Shown: piece after piece, positions 19,857 through 30,054 of the stretch
How the letters are laid out: each line of letters begins with the position of its first letter
Numbering within the stretch: position 1 is the first letter of the stretch
DNA from: Zygnema cylindricum
Lineage: Eukaryota; Streptophyta; Zygnematophyceae; Zygnematales; Zygnemataceae
Direction of reading: 5' to 3'
NCBI GenBank assembly: GCA_037447655.1
Contig: JBBHKE010000295.1
Location: 191,710 to 234,665, forward strand
Length of the DNA stretch: 42,956 bases
The notes under the pieces: model-generated
What the model was told of the DNA's origin: nothing
What the model saw: the letters and a program-made list of their open reading frames with translations, nothing else
Database searches by the model: none
Made by a program: the position numbers and the translations under genes

Positions 19857-19995
19857 GCAAGCCAGGTGAGAAAAACGGTGGCAGTTAAGCGATACGAGCA
19901 GACTACGGCCCAATCAGAATTCACACTAATGTCGGTATTAAGTCGCCAGCCGGCCGTCACAGCCATGGTGTTGACAGACGAGCTCATGGCATGGA
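19857..19995 (+). CDS. Protease exon 8, truncated by the LTR insertion
   Basis: The acceptor aaaatag joins exon 7 in phase 0. It encodes ASQVRKTVAVKRYEQTTAQ, then a stretch with LSRQPAVTAMV. This matches papain vkgYe.vp..ne..l...l..qPvsvai. The family would continue with the Tyr-Gly loop, the catalytic His (HAV) and then Asn (NSWG). Instead the LTR starts at 19996. The frame continues into the LTR for 33 residues and stops at 20096. Confidence 0.8.
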
Positions 19996-20733
19996 TGTTA
20001 GGAATTAGTACTGAGAACTCATTTAGCGACAAGACATTCCTCGTAGCTAAAGTAGCGACGACCAGCGACAAAGTAGTCTCGTTGCTAGATATTTGAAGTG
20101 ACGTAGAAGTTAGCGACGAAGTAGTTTCGTCGCTGGATATTTGAAGTGACGTAGAAATTGTTTGTTTGTTTCATTTCACGCGAGTTCTAGTCGTACAATT
20201 GAAGTGACGTGGAAAATGTTTGGTCGTTTCGGTTCACGTAAGTTCTAGCTGGACCTTGTGGTTCAAGTCGGTTTGTGGTTGACTTGTCTAGTCGTACCGT
20301 GTAGTTCAAGTCGGTTCGAAGTTATCGGTCGGATGTTTTCACCATGTTGACTCTTACGCGTTTCTAATCGTGTACCGTGGTATTGTTTCGTGACGTTTGA
20401 AGTAGTATATTGAGGCGTAGTGCGAGAGAGGTTTTTATCAATTGAGTGAGAGTTGATCCTCCTTGAAGATTATGAAGGAGTTCAAGGAGTTAAAGGAGTT
20501 TGATAGCTTTGTGGTGTTTTTTGAGGAGTTAGAGGAGGTTAGTGAAAATGATCTTTTATATGATTTAGAGGAGTTAGAAGTGAGAGAGTTTTGAGGGTGT
20601 GAGGAAATTATATAAGAAAAGTTCTCTGTGGAAAATATTGGCTTCTGTGGGGTTATCTTTCTCTAGTGTGTGTTTTGTCATTTATGCTTCCGCTGGCATT
20701 TGCACTAAGTTTATTATTGTAAAAATCCTTTCA
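19996..20733 (+). repeat. 5' LTR (738 bp)
   Basis: TG...CA ends. It is about 50 bp longer than the 3' LTR, because a 48-bp block (starting agcgacaaagtagtctcg at 20064) is duplicated in tandem at 20112. Otherwise the LTRs look about 95 percent alike by eye. It carries the 3' end of the protease reading frame. Confidence 0.85.
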
Positions 20734-20734
20734 A

Positions 20735-20750
20735 TTGGTATCGGAGCAGG
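20735..20750 (+). other. Primer-binding site
   Basis: TTGGTATCGGAGCAGG lies two bases after the 5' LTR. It matches the common Copia initiator-Met primer site TGGTATCAGAGC with one change. Confidence 0.75.
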
Positions 20751-20785
20751 ATGTAGTGCTCCATGAGTGTTAGGATGATGGAGAG

Positions 20786-21388
20786 ATGGAAGAAAATAAA
20801 GAGGATTTGTGGTCATTCAAGCTTAGAGGGGCTCAATATGAGGAGGCCCTTCCTACTCGTCATTTTGGCCGAGATAGATTCGGAGGTGAAAGAAGTTCGG
20901 AGGAGGTGTTGTGTGACTTGTTCTACAAGTTTACCCTTTATGTTGATGTGAAAATTCAGATTGAGATGGGAGGAAGAAAAGGCTTGAAGAGTGAACCGGA
21001 TCTCGATCCGGATTGTGGTGATTATTATTTTGAAGTAGAAGAAGAAGAAGATGATGAAGAAGATGTTGATGAAGAATCCGAGGAAGTAGTCGAAGAAGTC
21101 GAAGAAGGTGAAGAAGAGAAGAGTGAATTAAAAACTGAAGAGAGGAGTGAAGAAAAGTGTGATGCGAAATGTATTAAAAAGAGTGATTTGATGAGAGAGA
21201 AGAAGAGTGGAAAGAAGAGTGAAGAGAAGAGTGAATTAAAAACTGAAGAGAGAAGTGAAGAAAAGTGTGATGAGAAGTGTATTAAAAAGAGTGATTTGAT
21301 GAGAGAGAAGAAGAGTGGAAAGAAGAGTGAAGAGAAGAAGATAATTTATTTTTGGAGGAGAAATGAAGTTGCCGATGTGGTATATTGA
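20786..21388 (+). CDS. Element-encoded charged protein (Gag-like position), unrecognised
   Basis: It starts about 35 bases after the primer site, where gag normally lies. The first ~70 residues are mixed. Then come a very acidic run (EEEEDDEEDVDEESEE) and two tandem 36-residue repeats with SELKTEERSEEK and KCIKKSDLMREKK blocks (108-bp units starting at 21122 and 21230). No zinc knuckle or capsid motif is visible. The N-terminal FYKFTLYVDV region loosely resembles FNKLMWYIDA in the frame at 22030-22320, perhaps an internal duplication. The function is unknown. Confidence 0.5.
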   Translation: MEENKEDLWSFKLRGAQYEEALPTRHFGRDRFGGERSSEEVLCDLFYKFTLYVDVKIQIEMGGRKGLKSEPDLDPDCGDYYFEVEEEEDDEEDVDEESEEVVEEVEEGEEEKSELKTEERSEEKCDAKCIKKSDLMREKKSGKKSEEKSELKTEERSEEKCDEKCIKKSDLMREKKSGKKSEEKKIIYFWRRNEVADVVY

Positions 21389-22029
21389 TTGAGGTGTAAA
21401 GGAGTGGTTCATGAAGAAGAAAGTAAATGTGTTGTCGTGAGTTGAAAATGAATCTCGACATTTTGAAAATCTATTTTTGGAGGGAGTTTTATTTCGTACT
21501 TTTGTACGTTTATTTATTGAAGACGTGAATTGAAGTGAATCGAGGTGAATGGTGTGGCGATTACCTAAATCGCCGATTAGTTTGGAAGAAGCGTCATTCA
21601 AGTTTGGCATTCTCAATTTCTGTCCACAGTTCGAATCAGTTCGAATGTGTACAGGTTTATTTTTGTCGTCAATGACTAAACATTTTTTTTATTGTGGATT
21701 TTGTTGAAGTGAAGTTTTAGTGTGTCCATGATTAGGAGGAAGAGGAGGAGGAGCTCCGTGTTAGAGAAAGACCGGTATCTTTACCGTTTGTTTTAATCAT
21801 TTATTGACAAAGAGGAGGATTAAAAGAAATTGACGAAGATAAAGAAAAAGAAAAAGAGGAGAAATCAGATTCTTGTTCCAGGTTTGAAAGAAGAAAAGAG
21901 TAGAGACGAAGTGGAGGTAGAGAGAGATTATTCTCTCGAAAGGAAGAAGAGTACTCCTTCCCTCTTGGCGGCTTCTTAATATTTGGAGAAACCATTTTTT
22001 TTTTAGTTTTATTTGAGGAAGAATCTCGG

Positions 22030-22320
22030 ATGTATGGAGTCCCGACTAATTTGGAAGATCAATTTCCGAAATTTTTCAACAAATTGATGTGGTATATTGA
22101 TGCCCTATTGCCATCTGAATCAAGAGGAGAAAAGGAAAAGAATCATTTGCCGGATAATTCAAATTCCTATTTTGATGGAGATCGAGATGAGGGCGGAGGA
22201 GACGAGTATGTGAAGAAAGAGGAGGTAAACTGTCACTTAGAATTTCGAAGAGGAGAGGTGGCATTTAAAGAGCTTGAGAACATTTTTTTTTCTCAATACT
22301 TTGTTAAACTATGTCGGTAG
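22030..22320 (+). CDS. Short charged frame inside the LTR element
   Basis: A 96-residue frame, with FNKLMWYIDALLPSESRG near its start and a KKEE-rich middle. It shares a faint pattern with the N-terminus of the 20786 frame. It may be a decayed second copy of that protein. No domain is recognised. Confidence 0.25.
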   Translation: MYGVPTNLEDQFPKFFNKLMWYIDALLPSESRGEKEKNHLPDNSNSYFDGDRDEGGGDEYVKKEEVNCHLEFRRGEVAFKELENIFFSQYFVKLCR

Positions 22321-24240
22321 TAGAAGAGATCGCAAAAAAGGCGATTGAGGTGATCACGGTGTAAGCTGCCGCCGTTTTGAATTTACAAATTATTTTGAGT
22401 TTGGAAATTATACCGACGACGGATTATAATATTCCGATTCGTAGTTTAATGATTAATTCGATGAGAGGAGATAAAGAATGAGAGAAAATTTTGATTTTTA
22501 TGAGGAGAGCGAAATTCATGATTTCTTGTCCATTGCGCATTGTGCATTGGAGGAGAAAGCGCATGCCCATTTCGGTTTGAATAATTGAAGGAAAATGTTG
22601 ACATTAATAGTGACATTGAAGTTTACATTGATGACTGGAGTGATGAAATATTTATTTCACGAGTGTCTTTGAATTCTCGGAAATTTAAAGGTTTTAAATC
22701 AGTTTTAAATCGAGTTCTAATTTAGATTAACAAATCTGAATTGGAGGAAGATGAAAAGAGAGAACAAATTTGTTCAAATGAGATTCAAGTTATGAGGGGG
22801 ACAAAAATCAACTTTATCTGTTGAGAATTTTGTTTGCGAGAATGTCGTTGGAATCCCACAGTCATTTTCTAAATTAAGAGACTTTGAAGAGTGGGAAACG
22901 ATATTGGAGGAGGTAGAAGAGAAGAGTGTTAAGAAAAAGAAAAAATGTGAATTAAAGAGTGTGACATCTTTTTTCTATCAACGAAAAATAAAAAAGGTAA
23001 AGTTTTTTTGGGGTTATATATGAGAGGAGGACAAGTCGTTCCGTACGAAGAGTCTGTTGGACGCTTGACGTACATTGGGAAATAAATGATGATGTCGGAT
23101 ATTCGGGCGGCCGTTTTGGTCTTCGTCAAATTTTATCGGTCGAAGAGTTATTCAAAATTTGTTTACGCCGATCTTTCCGTATCTTATAGTACCATGTGGA
23201 TGTGACTATGGTTTCAGTTGACGAAAAAGAATATATTTGGAAGTGCTAATTTTGATGGAGGTTGTGACGCGGAGTTATTTGACGTGGATTTGGGCGTGGA
23301 CTTTTCACTTATTTTGATTTTGAAACTTCACCGTCCTGTTACGCTTTTTTTTGTTTGGAGCGGCATTTTTTTTTTTTTAGATTCTAAGAACAAATGGAGA
23401 AGCGCCATGTGGCGTATGCGTGAATTTTAACGCTCGAAGTTACAGATGAGTTTTGAGAGGTGATTGAAGAAAAAAATCACTATCAAGTTGTAACGTTTCC
23501 GAGGGGGCTACGACATTTGGAGTTTATTGAAGTTTGTGAGGATTCAGTTGAGGGAATTATTCGATTTGGCGATTATGGAAAAAATAGCGAGGAGATATAA
23601 TTGTTTCTTACGTCGGGCATTTGATGCTTTGTTTCGTATGATAATCTGGTGTTTTAGTTTGTCGTTTACGTATGCTTCATGACGTTTTACGGAGGGGAAG
23701 TTTTAAGTTGTGATTGGTGTAATGATTACAAGTTTGAGAGGGGGATTGTTAGACTCAATTTTGTAATCGGCCGTCGCGTGTCGTAGCGCGGTCGTCCAGT
23801 TTGTCTTTTGTTATTTTGTGTAAGTTCGTTTACGTTATTTTGAAGTTGAGGTGGTGGTTGGATAATTCCGACATTCAAAGGGGAATTGATAGGTTTTACG
23901 TTGTGGGATTTGTGTTAGCGTCGGTTGGCAGCATAGCAACCGTTGTACGCTTGGTTTAAATATTGATTTTGTGTTGGAGAGTTATTTGTGTCTTGTCTTA
24001 CTTGAATTGTATGCACGGAGGGTCCTTGTCACTGTACGGTTTTGTGTCATAGTGATCGTAGTGGTCTTTGTTCTGATTCGAGGAGTAGATCTTTTTTTTG
24101 GGTTGCGGCGTACATTTGTACGGCCGAATTTGTTCCACTTTGTCGAGGAATTTTCCGGTTGACGTTTGCGTACGTTCTTGTGAGCATGTACTGACAGCAT
24201 CAAAAGAAGTATATAAAATGGGAAAGAAATAAGTAGGCAT
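22321..24240 (+). other. Interior of the LTR element without a clear gene
   Basis: This part has only short frames in all six readings. No reverse-transcriptase (YxDD-like), integrase or protease motif is seen. A 63-residue hydrophobic frame at 23971-24162 is probably chance. Confidence 0.5.
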
Positions 24241-24281
24241 GGAGTAAGAGGGGGCTTTGTGTGTCTCAGTAAGAGGGGGAA
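24241..24281 (+). other. Duplicated polypurine tract
   Basis: GTAAGAGGGGG occurs at 24243-24254 and again at 24269-24280, the second directly before the 3' LTR. The second copy is the likely plus-strand primer. The duplication is about 26 bp. Confidence 0.75.
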
Positions 24282-24969
24282 TGTTAGGAATTAGTACTGA
24301 GAACTCATTTAGCGACGAGACATTCTTGTATCTAAAGTAGCGACGACCAGCGACGAAGTAGTCTCGTCGCTAGATATTTGAAGTGACGTAGAAATTGTTT
24401 GTTCGTTTCATTTTACGCGAGTTCTAGTCGTACTATTGAAGTGACATGGAAAATGTTTGGTCGTTTCGGTTCACGTAAGTTCTAGTTGTACCGTGTTGTT
24501 CAAGTCGGTTCGTGGTTGACTTGTCTAGTCGTACCGTGTAGTTCAAGTCGGTTGGCAGTTGTCGGTCGGATGTTTTCACTACATTGACTCTTACGCGTTT
24601 CTAATTGTGTACCGTGGTATTGTTACGTGACGTTTGAAGGAGTATATTGAGGCGTAGTGAGAGAGAGGTTTTTATCTATTGGGCGAGAGTTGATCCTCCT
24701 TGTAGATTATGAAGGAGTTCAAGGAGTTAAGGGAGTTTGATAGCAATGTGGTATTTCTTGAGGAGTTAGAGAATGATAGTGAAGATTTTCTTTTACATGA
24801 TTAAGAGGAGTTAAAAGTGAGAGTGTTTTGAGGGTATGATGAAATTATGTAAGAAAATTTCTACGTGGAATATATTGGCTTCCGTAGGGTTATCTTTCTC
24901 TAGTGTGTGCATTATCTTTTATGCTTCCTCTTGCATTTGCACTCAGTGTTTTATTATTCGATCCTTTCA
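24282..24969 (+). repeat. 3' LTR (688 bp)
   Basis: Matches the 5' LTR from TGTTAGG to TTTCA, with one copy of the 48-bp block duplicated in the 5' LTR. Confidence 0.85.
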
Positions 24970-24986
24970 ACGGTGTCCTTGGCCGC

Positions 24987-25136
24987 CTGTTGAAAAACGC
25001 GTTGAAACTGCCGCCAACCTAAACCAATCACGAAGCGATGCCGCGATATCCTTCTACTTGGAAGTCTGTTGAAAAACGTGTTGAAACAACGTGTTGAAAC
25101 AGAGGTTGACCTAAACCAATCAGGAAGCAATAGCGT
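24987..25136. repeat. Tandem ~80-bp repeat after the LTR element
   Basis: Two copies each contain ctgttgaaaaacg(c/t)gttgaaac, then cctaaaccaatcacgaagc. They start at 24987 and 25066; a short part (aacgtgttgaaac) occurs once more at 25089. This is not protease coding sequence, so the continuation of exon 8 is not here. Confidence 0.7.
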
Positions 25137-25139
25137 CCA

Positions 25140-28100
25140 CCTACCTAGCAGGCATAGAGGTCTCATTCGTACAGATTTTCGAGTAATTTTTTTTAGTTTC
25201 TTAACTCTTCGTTAAATTAGTACACTTTTAGTGTTCGAACACAATGTACGGTATTCACGGAAATATAGTGAAATGTGAGGAATTTATCTGGTAAATGTAC
25301 GGAAATGGACATGGATGTCCTAGATTTGTAGTAAGAGACTTTGAGATAGAGTGATACTTGTAGTGACGTCTAAATGTGTTTCGTTTATTTGCATAAAGGT
25401 TGTAATGTTAATTTTTATTTTTTATTAAATGGATTTGTTATTTTTCATTTATTTAAATTCAAAATCAGTCAACTAATTTTATTAACTTTAGAATTTTGTT
25501 CCATGAACAAAAAAATAATTTCAAGGGCGTTTCATGCGTGCCCTTAGTACGATTAAAACCTATATGCTCCCATGGTGTCTGGTCACCCAACCATACCGCA
25601 TACAATGACGATTGACAAAACCAATGAAGAAGCGTTGCCACCGAAAGTCACGTTTTTTTTTTGGGCGTAAGCGTCGACCTATCCTAGGCAAGCAAATCAG
25701 TGGGCGGAAAGTTTATAACCAAAAGCAACGTGAGTTGTCTACCGTAAAATAAAATAATCTGATGCCGTACTTTTGAATTACACTACAATACGGCCGCGAA
25801 TATAAAGGAGTCTATATTTTCCCACAGAATTGTACAATTATAATTTCATCTTTGCGAACAACTCCCATCCTGGAAGATATCGTTTCCTTTGGCGAGAGTT
25901 ATTTCAGCCTTAGGGTGAGGTTCCATTATTGAAAAAATGGAGTTGATTACAGACAGTCGTACTGTTTCGTACAGTGCCGCACCAAATATTTTTTTTGTCC
26001 GAAAAACATATGTATTGAAGGATTGATTTGATTCTTTGGGGTTATGGGCGTAGACCTTGACCGTCGGATGTTTTGCTTTACATAATATGATTGGCCATTG
26101 GTCAAACCTTTCAGTTTGTGGCACATGATCTCGCGAGGACAATTTTCATAGACTAAACGTATAGAATTGAGCCGCGTGGAAAAAAACTAAAAACTAAACG
26201 ATGAGCGTGCGATCAAGTGCCTATAGTTCGTATAGGCCATGTGCCTTCGCCAGGGTGGAGGGGAGTCCACCACAAGTTGCAAAAAAATCTTTGACGGAGG
26301 ATATTATTAGACGCTCCATTAACCATCAATCAACCTTTTTGAGTTTTGCGTACGCTTTTACAAATCTTCAATTTCGTCCGGCCATACACTTTTTTACTCA
26401 AATTTCGCTCTTGAAGAATCTTTAATGTGTTTTCATAACATTTCACTATTAAGATTCATTGTAAAATTTAAATGGCATATGGTATAGTATAGTACACCTT
26501 GTATGGGTAACCTTTTACCTCAAATGGTACAAAGTATTACGTTCATACTTTGCTTTCAATTATTTTTTGTACATTTTTATAGTCTTAACAGAAACCTTCA
26601 TCGTACAAGTCACAATGAGCCACGCAAATAAAAAAGTGGTTTTTTAACTCGACATAATGGACCCAAAGGCATTCACTACCCGCATCCGTACGTTTATAAA
26701 GACCGCTTAAAGGAACCCCAACCTTAAACTAGTTTCTATTTACGCAGATGTACCTACGTAATTTCTCGTGAAATTGTACGCTACTTCATTTAAACGTCAA
26801 AATCAAACAATGGAAGTTGATTGCTCGTACGAAGCTTCGACGGTGTGTGGGACAAAAAGACATAAACAAGGTTCTAATGTTTTTGGATTCTCCTAGACAC
26901 AAGTGTATCATGGACACTAGAAGGAAAATAGAGCCATTACATATTCGATAAAACACAAACCGCAAACTAAACACCATTGTTCGTCAAGCTATTGGATTTT
27001 ACGAAGCCATAACTTCTTTAATTATCTATCAGCCCACACGAACAAAAATTCAATTTAGTTTTTTGTCTACTATTCAGTTTCTAGTGCTCATATTTTTAAC
27101 TATGCTTAAATGAATAAAAAATATCATATTGCATAAAAAAACTCTTAGATACCCTAAATACACTAGAAAATTTTGTCCGAACACACCAACAACTTAGCTT
27201 GTTCAACTTTGAAGCTTGAGCCTCCTACATCTTGGGTTTTAAGCTACAAAATTACACATGTAAGGCCCTTCATTAAAACATAAACGAGTATATGGTAGCA
27301 TAAGCTCCAATATTTCTTTTTTCCAAGGAAAAAAAAAATCGTAAAATTTCACGAGTATTTTTAGAGTTTCGCTTTTGTTTTCTTTTTGAAAATAACATGT
27401 GTAATAAAATTAATCGGTCTGCCTAAAATTTTGTGATTGTGCTAGTTTTGGAGTTTATCAAGATATTTTGATGATAGACATCCTCCAATTGCCTTAGGGG
27501 CAAGGCCCCAAGGCAAGGTACTAAGGGGGTACTAAGGGGCTGGAATGAAAGAACCTATATTTGAGCCAAGGGCATAAGAGAGATTAAAAACATAAAACCT
27601 TGAAGTGGGTCCGAAAAAATGTCACAACACCGAAAAATATTTTGATACATAGGAATAAGGAACGAGGTGAAGATCCACCGTCCTTTAGCCGAATAAACGT
27701 TCCTCTTGAGAACTTGGGTGGGTCAAACTTTAGAAGACAAGGTTTCTTGGATTCGTAGATCAGGGTTCGCTACGATATCGTCAATATTGAGACACGCTGA
27801 AAAGTTTTGGGATATTGTGTTAAGATTGCCATCATCAAGGTTCAAGGTTTCACAACTTTGTGACTTCCAAATTTAGTCCACGCAGGTAGAATAGGGTAAC
27901 ACAGATGGGACATCTTTTAAGCAACAATTGTTCAAGAGTGAGGAGAAGAGGGGTTTGGATAGTTTTTTGCTAATGAACAAGAGTCAACCTTAAACTAATC
28001 TATTGTTGTAAAAGAGTATAAAAGTCTCCACCTTTTCAAGTAGGAGTTTAAATGGACGGGGTAGAAGGATTTTTAATGGACGAGACCAACCTACAAGATT

Positions 28101-29137
28101 CCCAAGGTTGCCTCTAGGTTTAGTCAATTGGGCGTCTAGGAAACGGCGTAGTCTTACTTCACTACAACTTTATGGTTTAGTATAGATCGACATATATCAA
28201 CCTAGGAAATAGCATTTTTTCGTCAACAACATTCTATTTGCCAGATAATAATGGTGAATGCGGGTAGGTGATACGGATTTGTTGGGGGGTCCCTCTTTCC
28301 TCGTCAAAAGGAAAATTGTTTAAAGAGCTTCAGTTAGCTTGTACATTGCGCCATATCGCACGGAACCTCACACTTCCCTTGCACACTACTTTTTATTGGA
28401 CCAGCAACCTCATAATTGGCTTCCGAATCAAATCTTATAAGGTATTCACGTCCAAAATTATTTTGTAACCTAATTTGGAATCTACGTGTGTATCACATAA
28501 AACGTCATTCAAAAATTGGTCTCGATATAAAGGCTATATACTCCATATCTTTTTATTTGTGTTTCGTCTGTCTTTTTATTGTTATTGTTGTTGTGATTGC
28601 CACTCCTATGTATGGTCAAGACATATTGACACCTCTCCCTCTCTCTCTCTCTTTTCCCTTTTTCACTCTCCCTCACTATCTTACTTTTTTTTTGTAAACA
28701 TCCTTTCTTTCTCTCTCTCTCTCCTCCACGCTCTCTCTCTTTCATTCTTTCTCTCTCTACCTCAAAATCTCTCTCTTTGGAAGAAACGGGCGGGTGCGGA
28801 CCCAACGGGTTTTCTCTTTGGTACCTTTTGGTTTATTTCGCGTAAGCACTTGGTGAATCGCTTACAGTTTTGATGTTTTTTTAGCCACCAAAGATTTGTT
28901 TTCTATGTATACACTTGTTAGGTTTTCAACCCCATGGTTCTGATTGAAAGTCAAGGTCCTCACCTTCCGATTGTTGGTATGAAAAAATGTACTGAACACT
29001 TGTGCACAAATTAGAGTTGTTAAGTTATTAAAATATTTTACCACTATAAGCGATTCATAGTGTATTATCACGTACTAATTCTTGAAGGTCCTTCATTTTT
29101 TGGTTAGATACATCTTCTTTGTTACACGTCTAGTTAC
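25140..29137. other. Four kilobases without a recognisable gene
   Basis: No coding frame above 132 codons is seen and none carries a domain. A strong hairpin lies at 27489-27516 and a CTCTCT tract at 28632-28770. A frayed TACACC-family right end (gcgattcatagtgta) is near 29049-29063. No missing part of the protease was found. Confidence 0.45.
27489..27516. repeat. 28-base hairpin
   Basis: TTGCCTTAGGGGC and GCCCCAAGGCAA pair over 12 bp with a single bulged base and a 3-base loop. It stands alone in AT-rich DNA, and a second GGGG-rich cluster follows at 27521-27542. Confidence 0.75.
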
Positions 29138-29643
29138 ATTGATACTAACTTAGTGACTTTGTTTCTTTCATTTGTAGGTACGCAATTCAAATGACGTTCG
29201 TGGATATCGTTTCGAAGTCGTACAAAAGAGGTGGACAAACATACGTAGAATTTCATTTGTACCTTCGATTTCACTTGTACTTTCCCTCCGTTTGGAATTT
29301 TGCGACGTAAAAATTACATGTACAATGGACGTTTCATTGGCGCTTTCTCATTGGTGCGCATTTAAGTCGTGAACCCACGTAGGTTTACGCACACACTTAG
29401 ATAGGGAGGGTTTTGACCCTTGGATTGTGGATTTTGTCAAGCGTATACGATGTTGGCCGCCTATTGGCCAACATCTTGAGTTATTTCATTCATGTAAAGT
29501 AGTTTAGACTTAGGCTAGTTTCTCTTAAACGTAGCGTCGATATTACTTAGGCTAGTTTCCAGACTTATAATTTTTAGCTTGTGGACAAGAATTTTCTCTT
29601 GGCGGCGGAGCTTCTTTCTTGCTCTCTCTCACCTATTGCACAC
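29138..29643 (+). repeat. Direct repeat, copy 1 (506 bp)
   Basis: It starts attgatactaacttagtg and ends cctattgcacac. It contains a 10-bp stem palindrome (GATGTTGGCC...GGCCAACATC) at 29449-29475. The second copy is at 30055. It could be an LTR, a TE end or a segmental duplication; no primer site or terminal TG...CA pair was found. Confidence 0.75.
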
Positions 29644-30054
29644 GAGACTTTTTTCTCCTTCCTAGCTAGCTGTAAAGGCTAGATTGGTTACGGATATTTC
29701 TCTTTTTCTTTTTGCCACGCTTTTTATTCCACAAGGCCAAGAGCTAAGTCCAGAAGGTTTCCCTCCAAAACTTGAGTCATTTTTGGGAAGTGAAGAATTA
29801 GAGCTCGTGTGGAGAAGCATACGGATTCGGCAGTGCCTTTTATGGGCAGCTAAATGGTTTGGGTGTTTGTTATTTTTTTGCTTGAATCTCGGTTGAGTGG
29901 GAAAGAGTGAATTTTGGACGAATTTGAAGTTTTTCTTGTTTTCGGTTGGAATTATGTGTTTGCTTTGTTGCCTCTTCATGATATTCGTATCGTCGAATAT
30001 CGCCGGTTCATTGATTATTGGATGTGCGCACGATTCGCGTACGCATCTAATTCG
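29644..30054 (+). other. Spacer between the direct repeats
   Basis: The 411 bp has a 70-codon frame (29684-29896) with a hydrophobic end. No domain is recognised. Confidence 0.35.

Larger units (their letters stand above)
13942..19995 (+). pseudogene. Secreted PAN - ricin-B lectin - papain-like cysteine protease, broken by an LTR element
   Basis: Eight coding blocks are supported: 13942-14413, 15004-15239, 15361-15479, 16082-16219, 17535-17759, 18091-18240, 19180-19412 and 19857-19995. All introns are GT-AG. From the fourth block on, every junction is in phase (1,1,1,1,0). In order the product has a signal peptide, two PAN/apple repeats, a beta-trefoil lectin region and the front half of a papain (C1A) domain. 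No I29 inhibitor propeptide is visible; the lectin and PAN modules take its place upstream of the mature start. The likely role is an extracellular or vacuolar protease targeted to glycans. The frame reads 33 residues into the LTR at 19996 and stops at 20096. The His and Asn catalytic half is not found downstream. Two junctions (block 1 to 2, block 3 to 4) are out of phase in my model, which could mean missed small exons or further damage. Confidence 0.75.
19996..24969 (+). mobile_element. Copia-type non-autonomous LTR retroelement in protease exon 8
   Basis: Two direct LTRs (19996-20733 and 24282-24969) start TGTTAGGAATTAGTACTGAG and end ATCCTTTCA. A primer-binding site (TGGTATCGGAGC, near 20736-20747) follows the 5' LTR and resembles the initiator-Met site usual in Copia elements. 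A polypurine tract precedes the 3' LTR. The 3.5 kb interior has no visible reverse transcriptase, integrase or RNase H, only acidic and basic frames, so it must depend on a helper. The flanking 5-mers (atgga and acggt) do not match, so no target duplication is clear. Confidence 0.85.

Noticed and set aside
24970-25140. Continuation of protease exon 8 after the LTR
   Set aside because: None of the three frames resembles the Gly-loop, HAV or NSWG parts of a papain domain.
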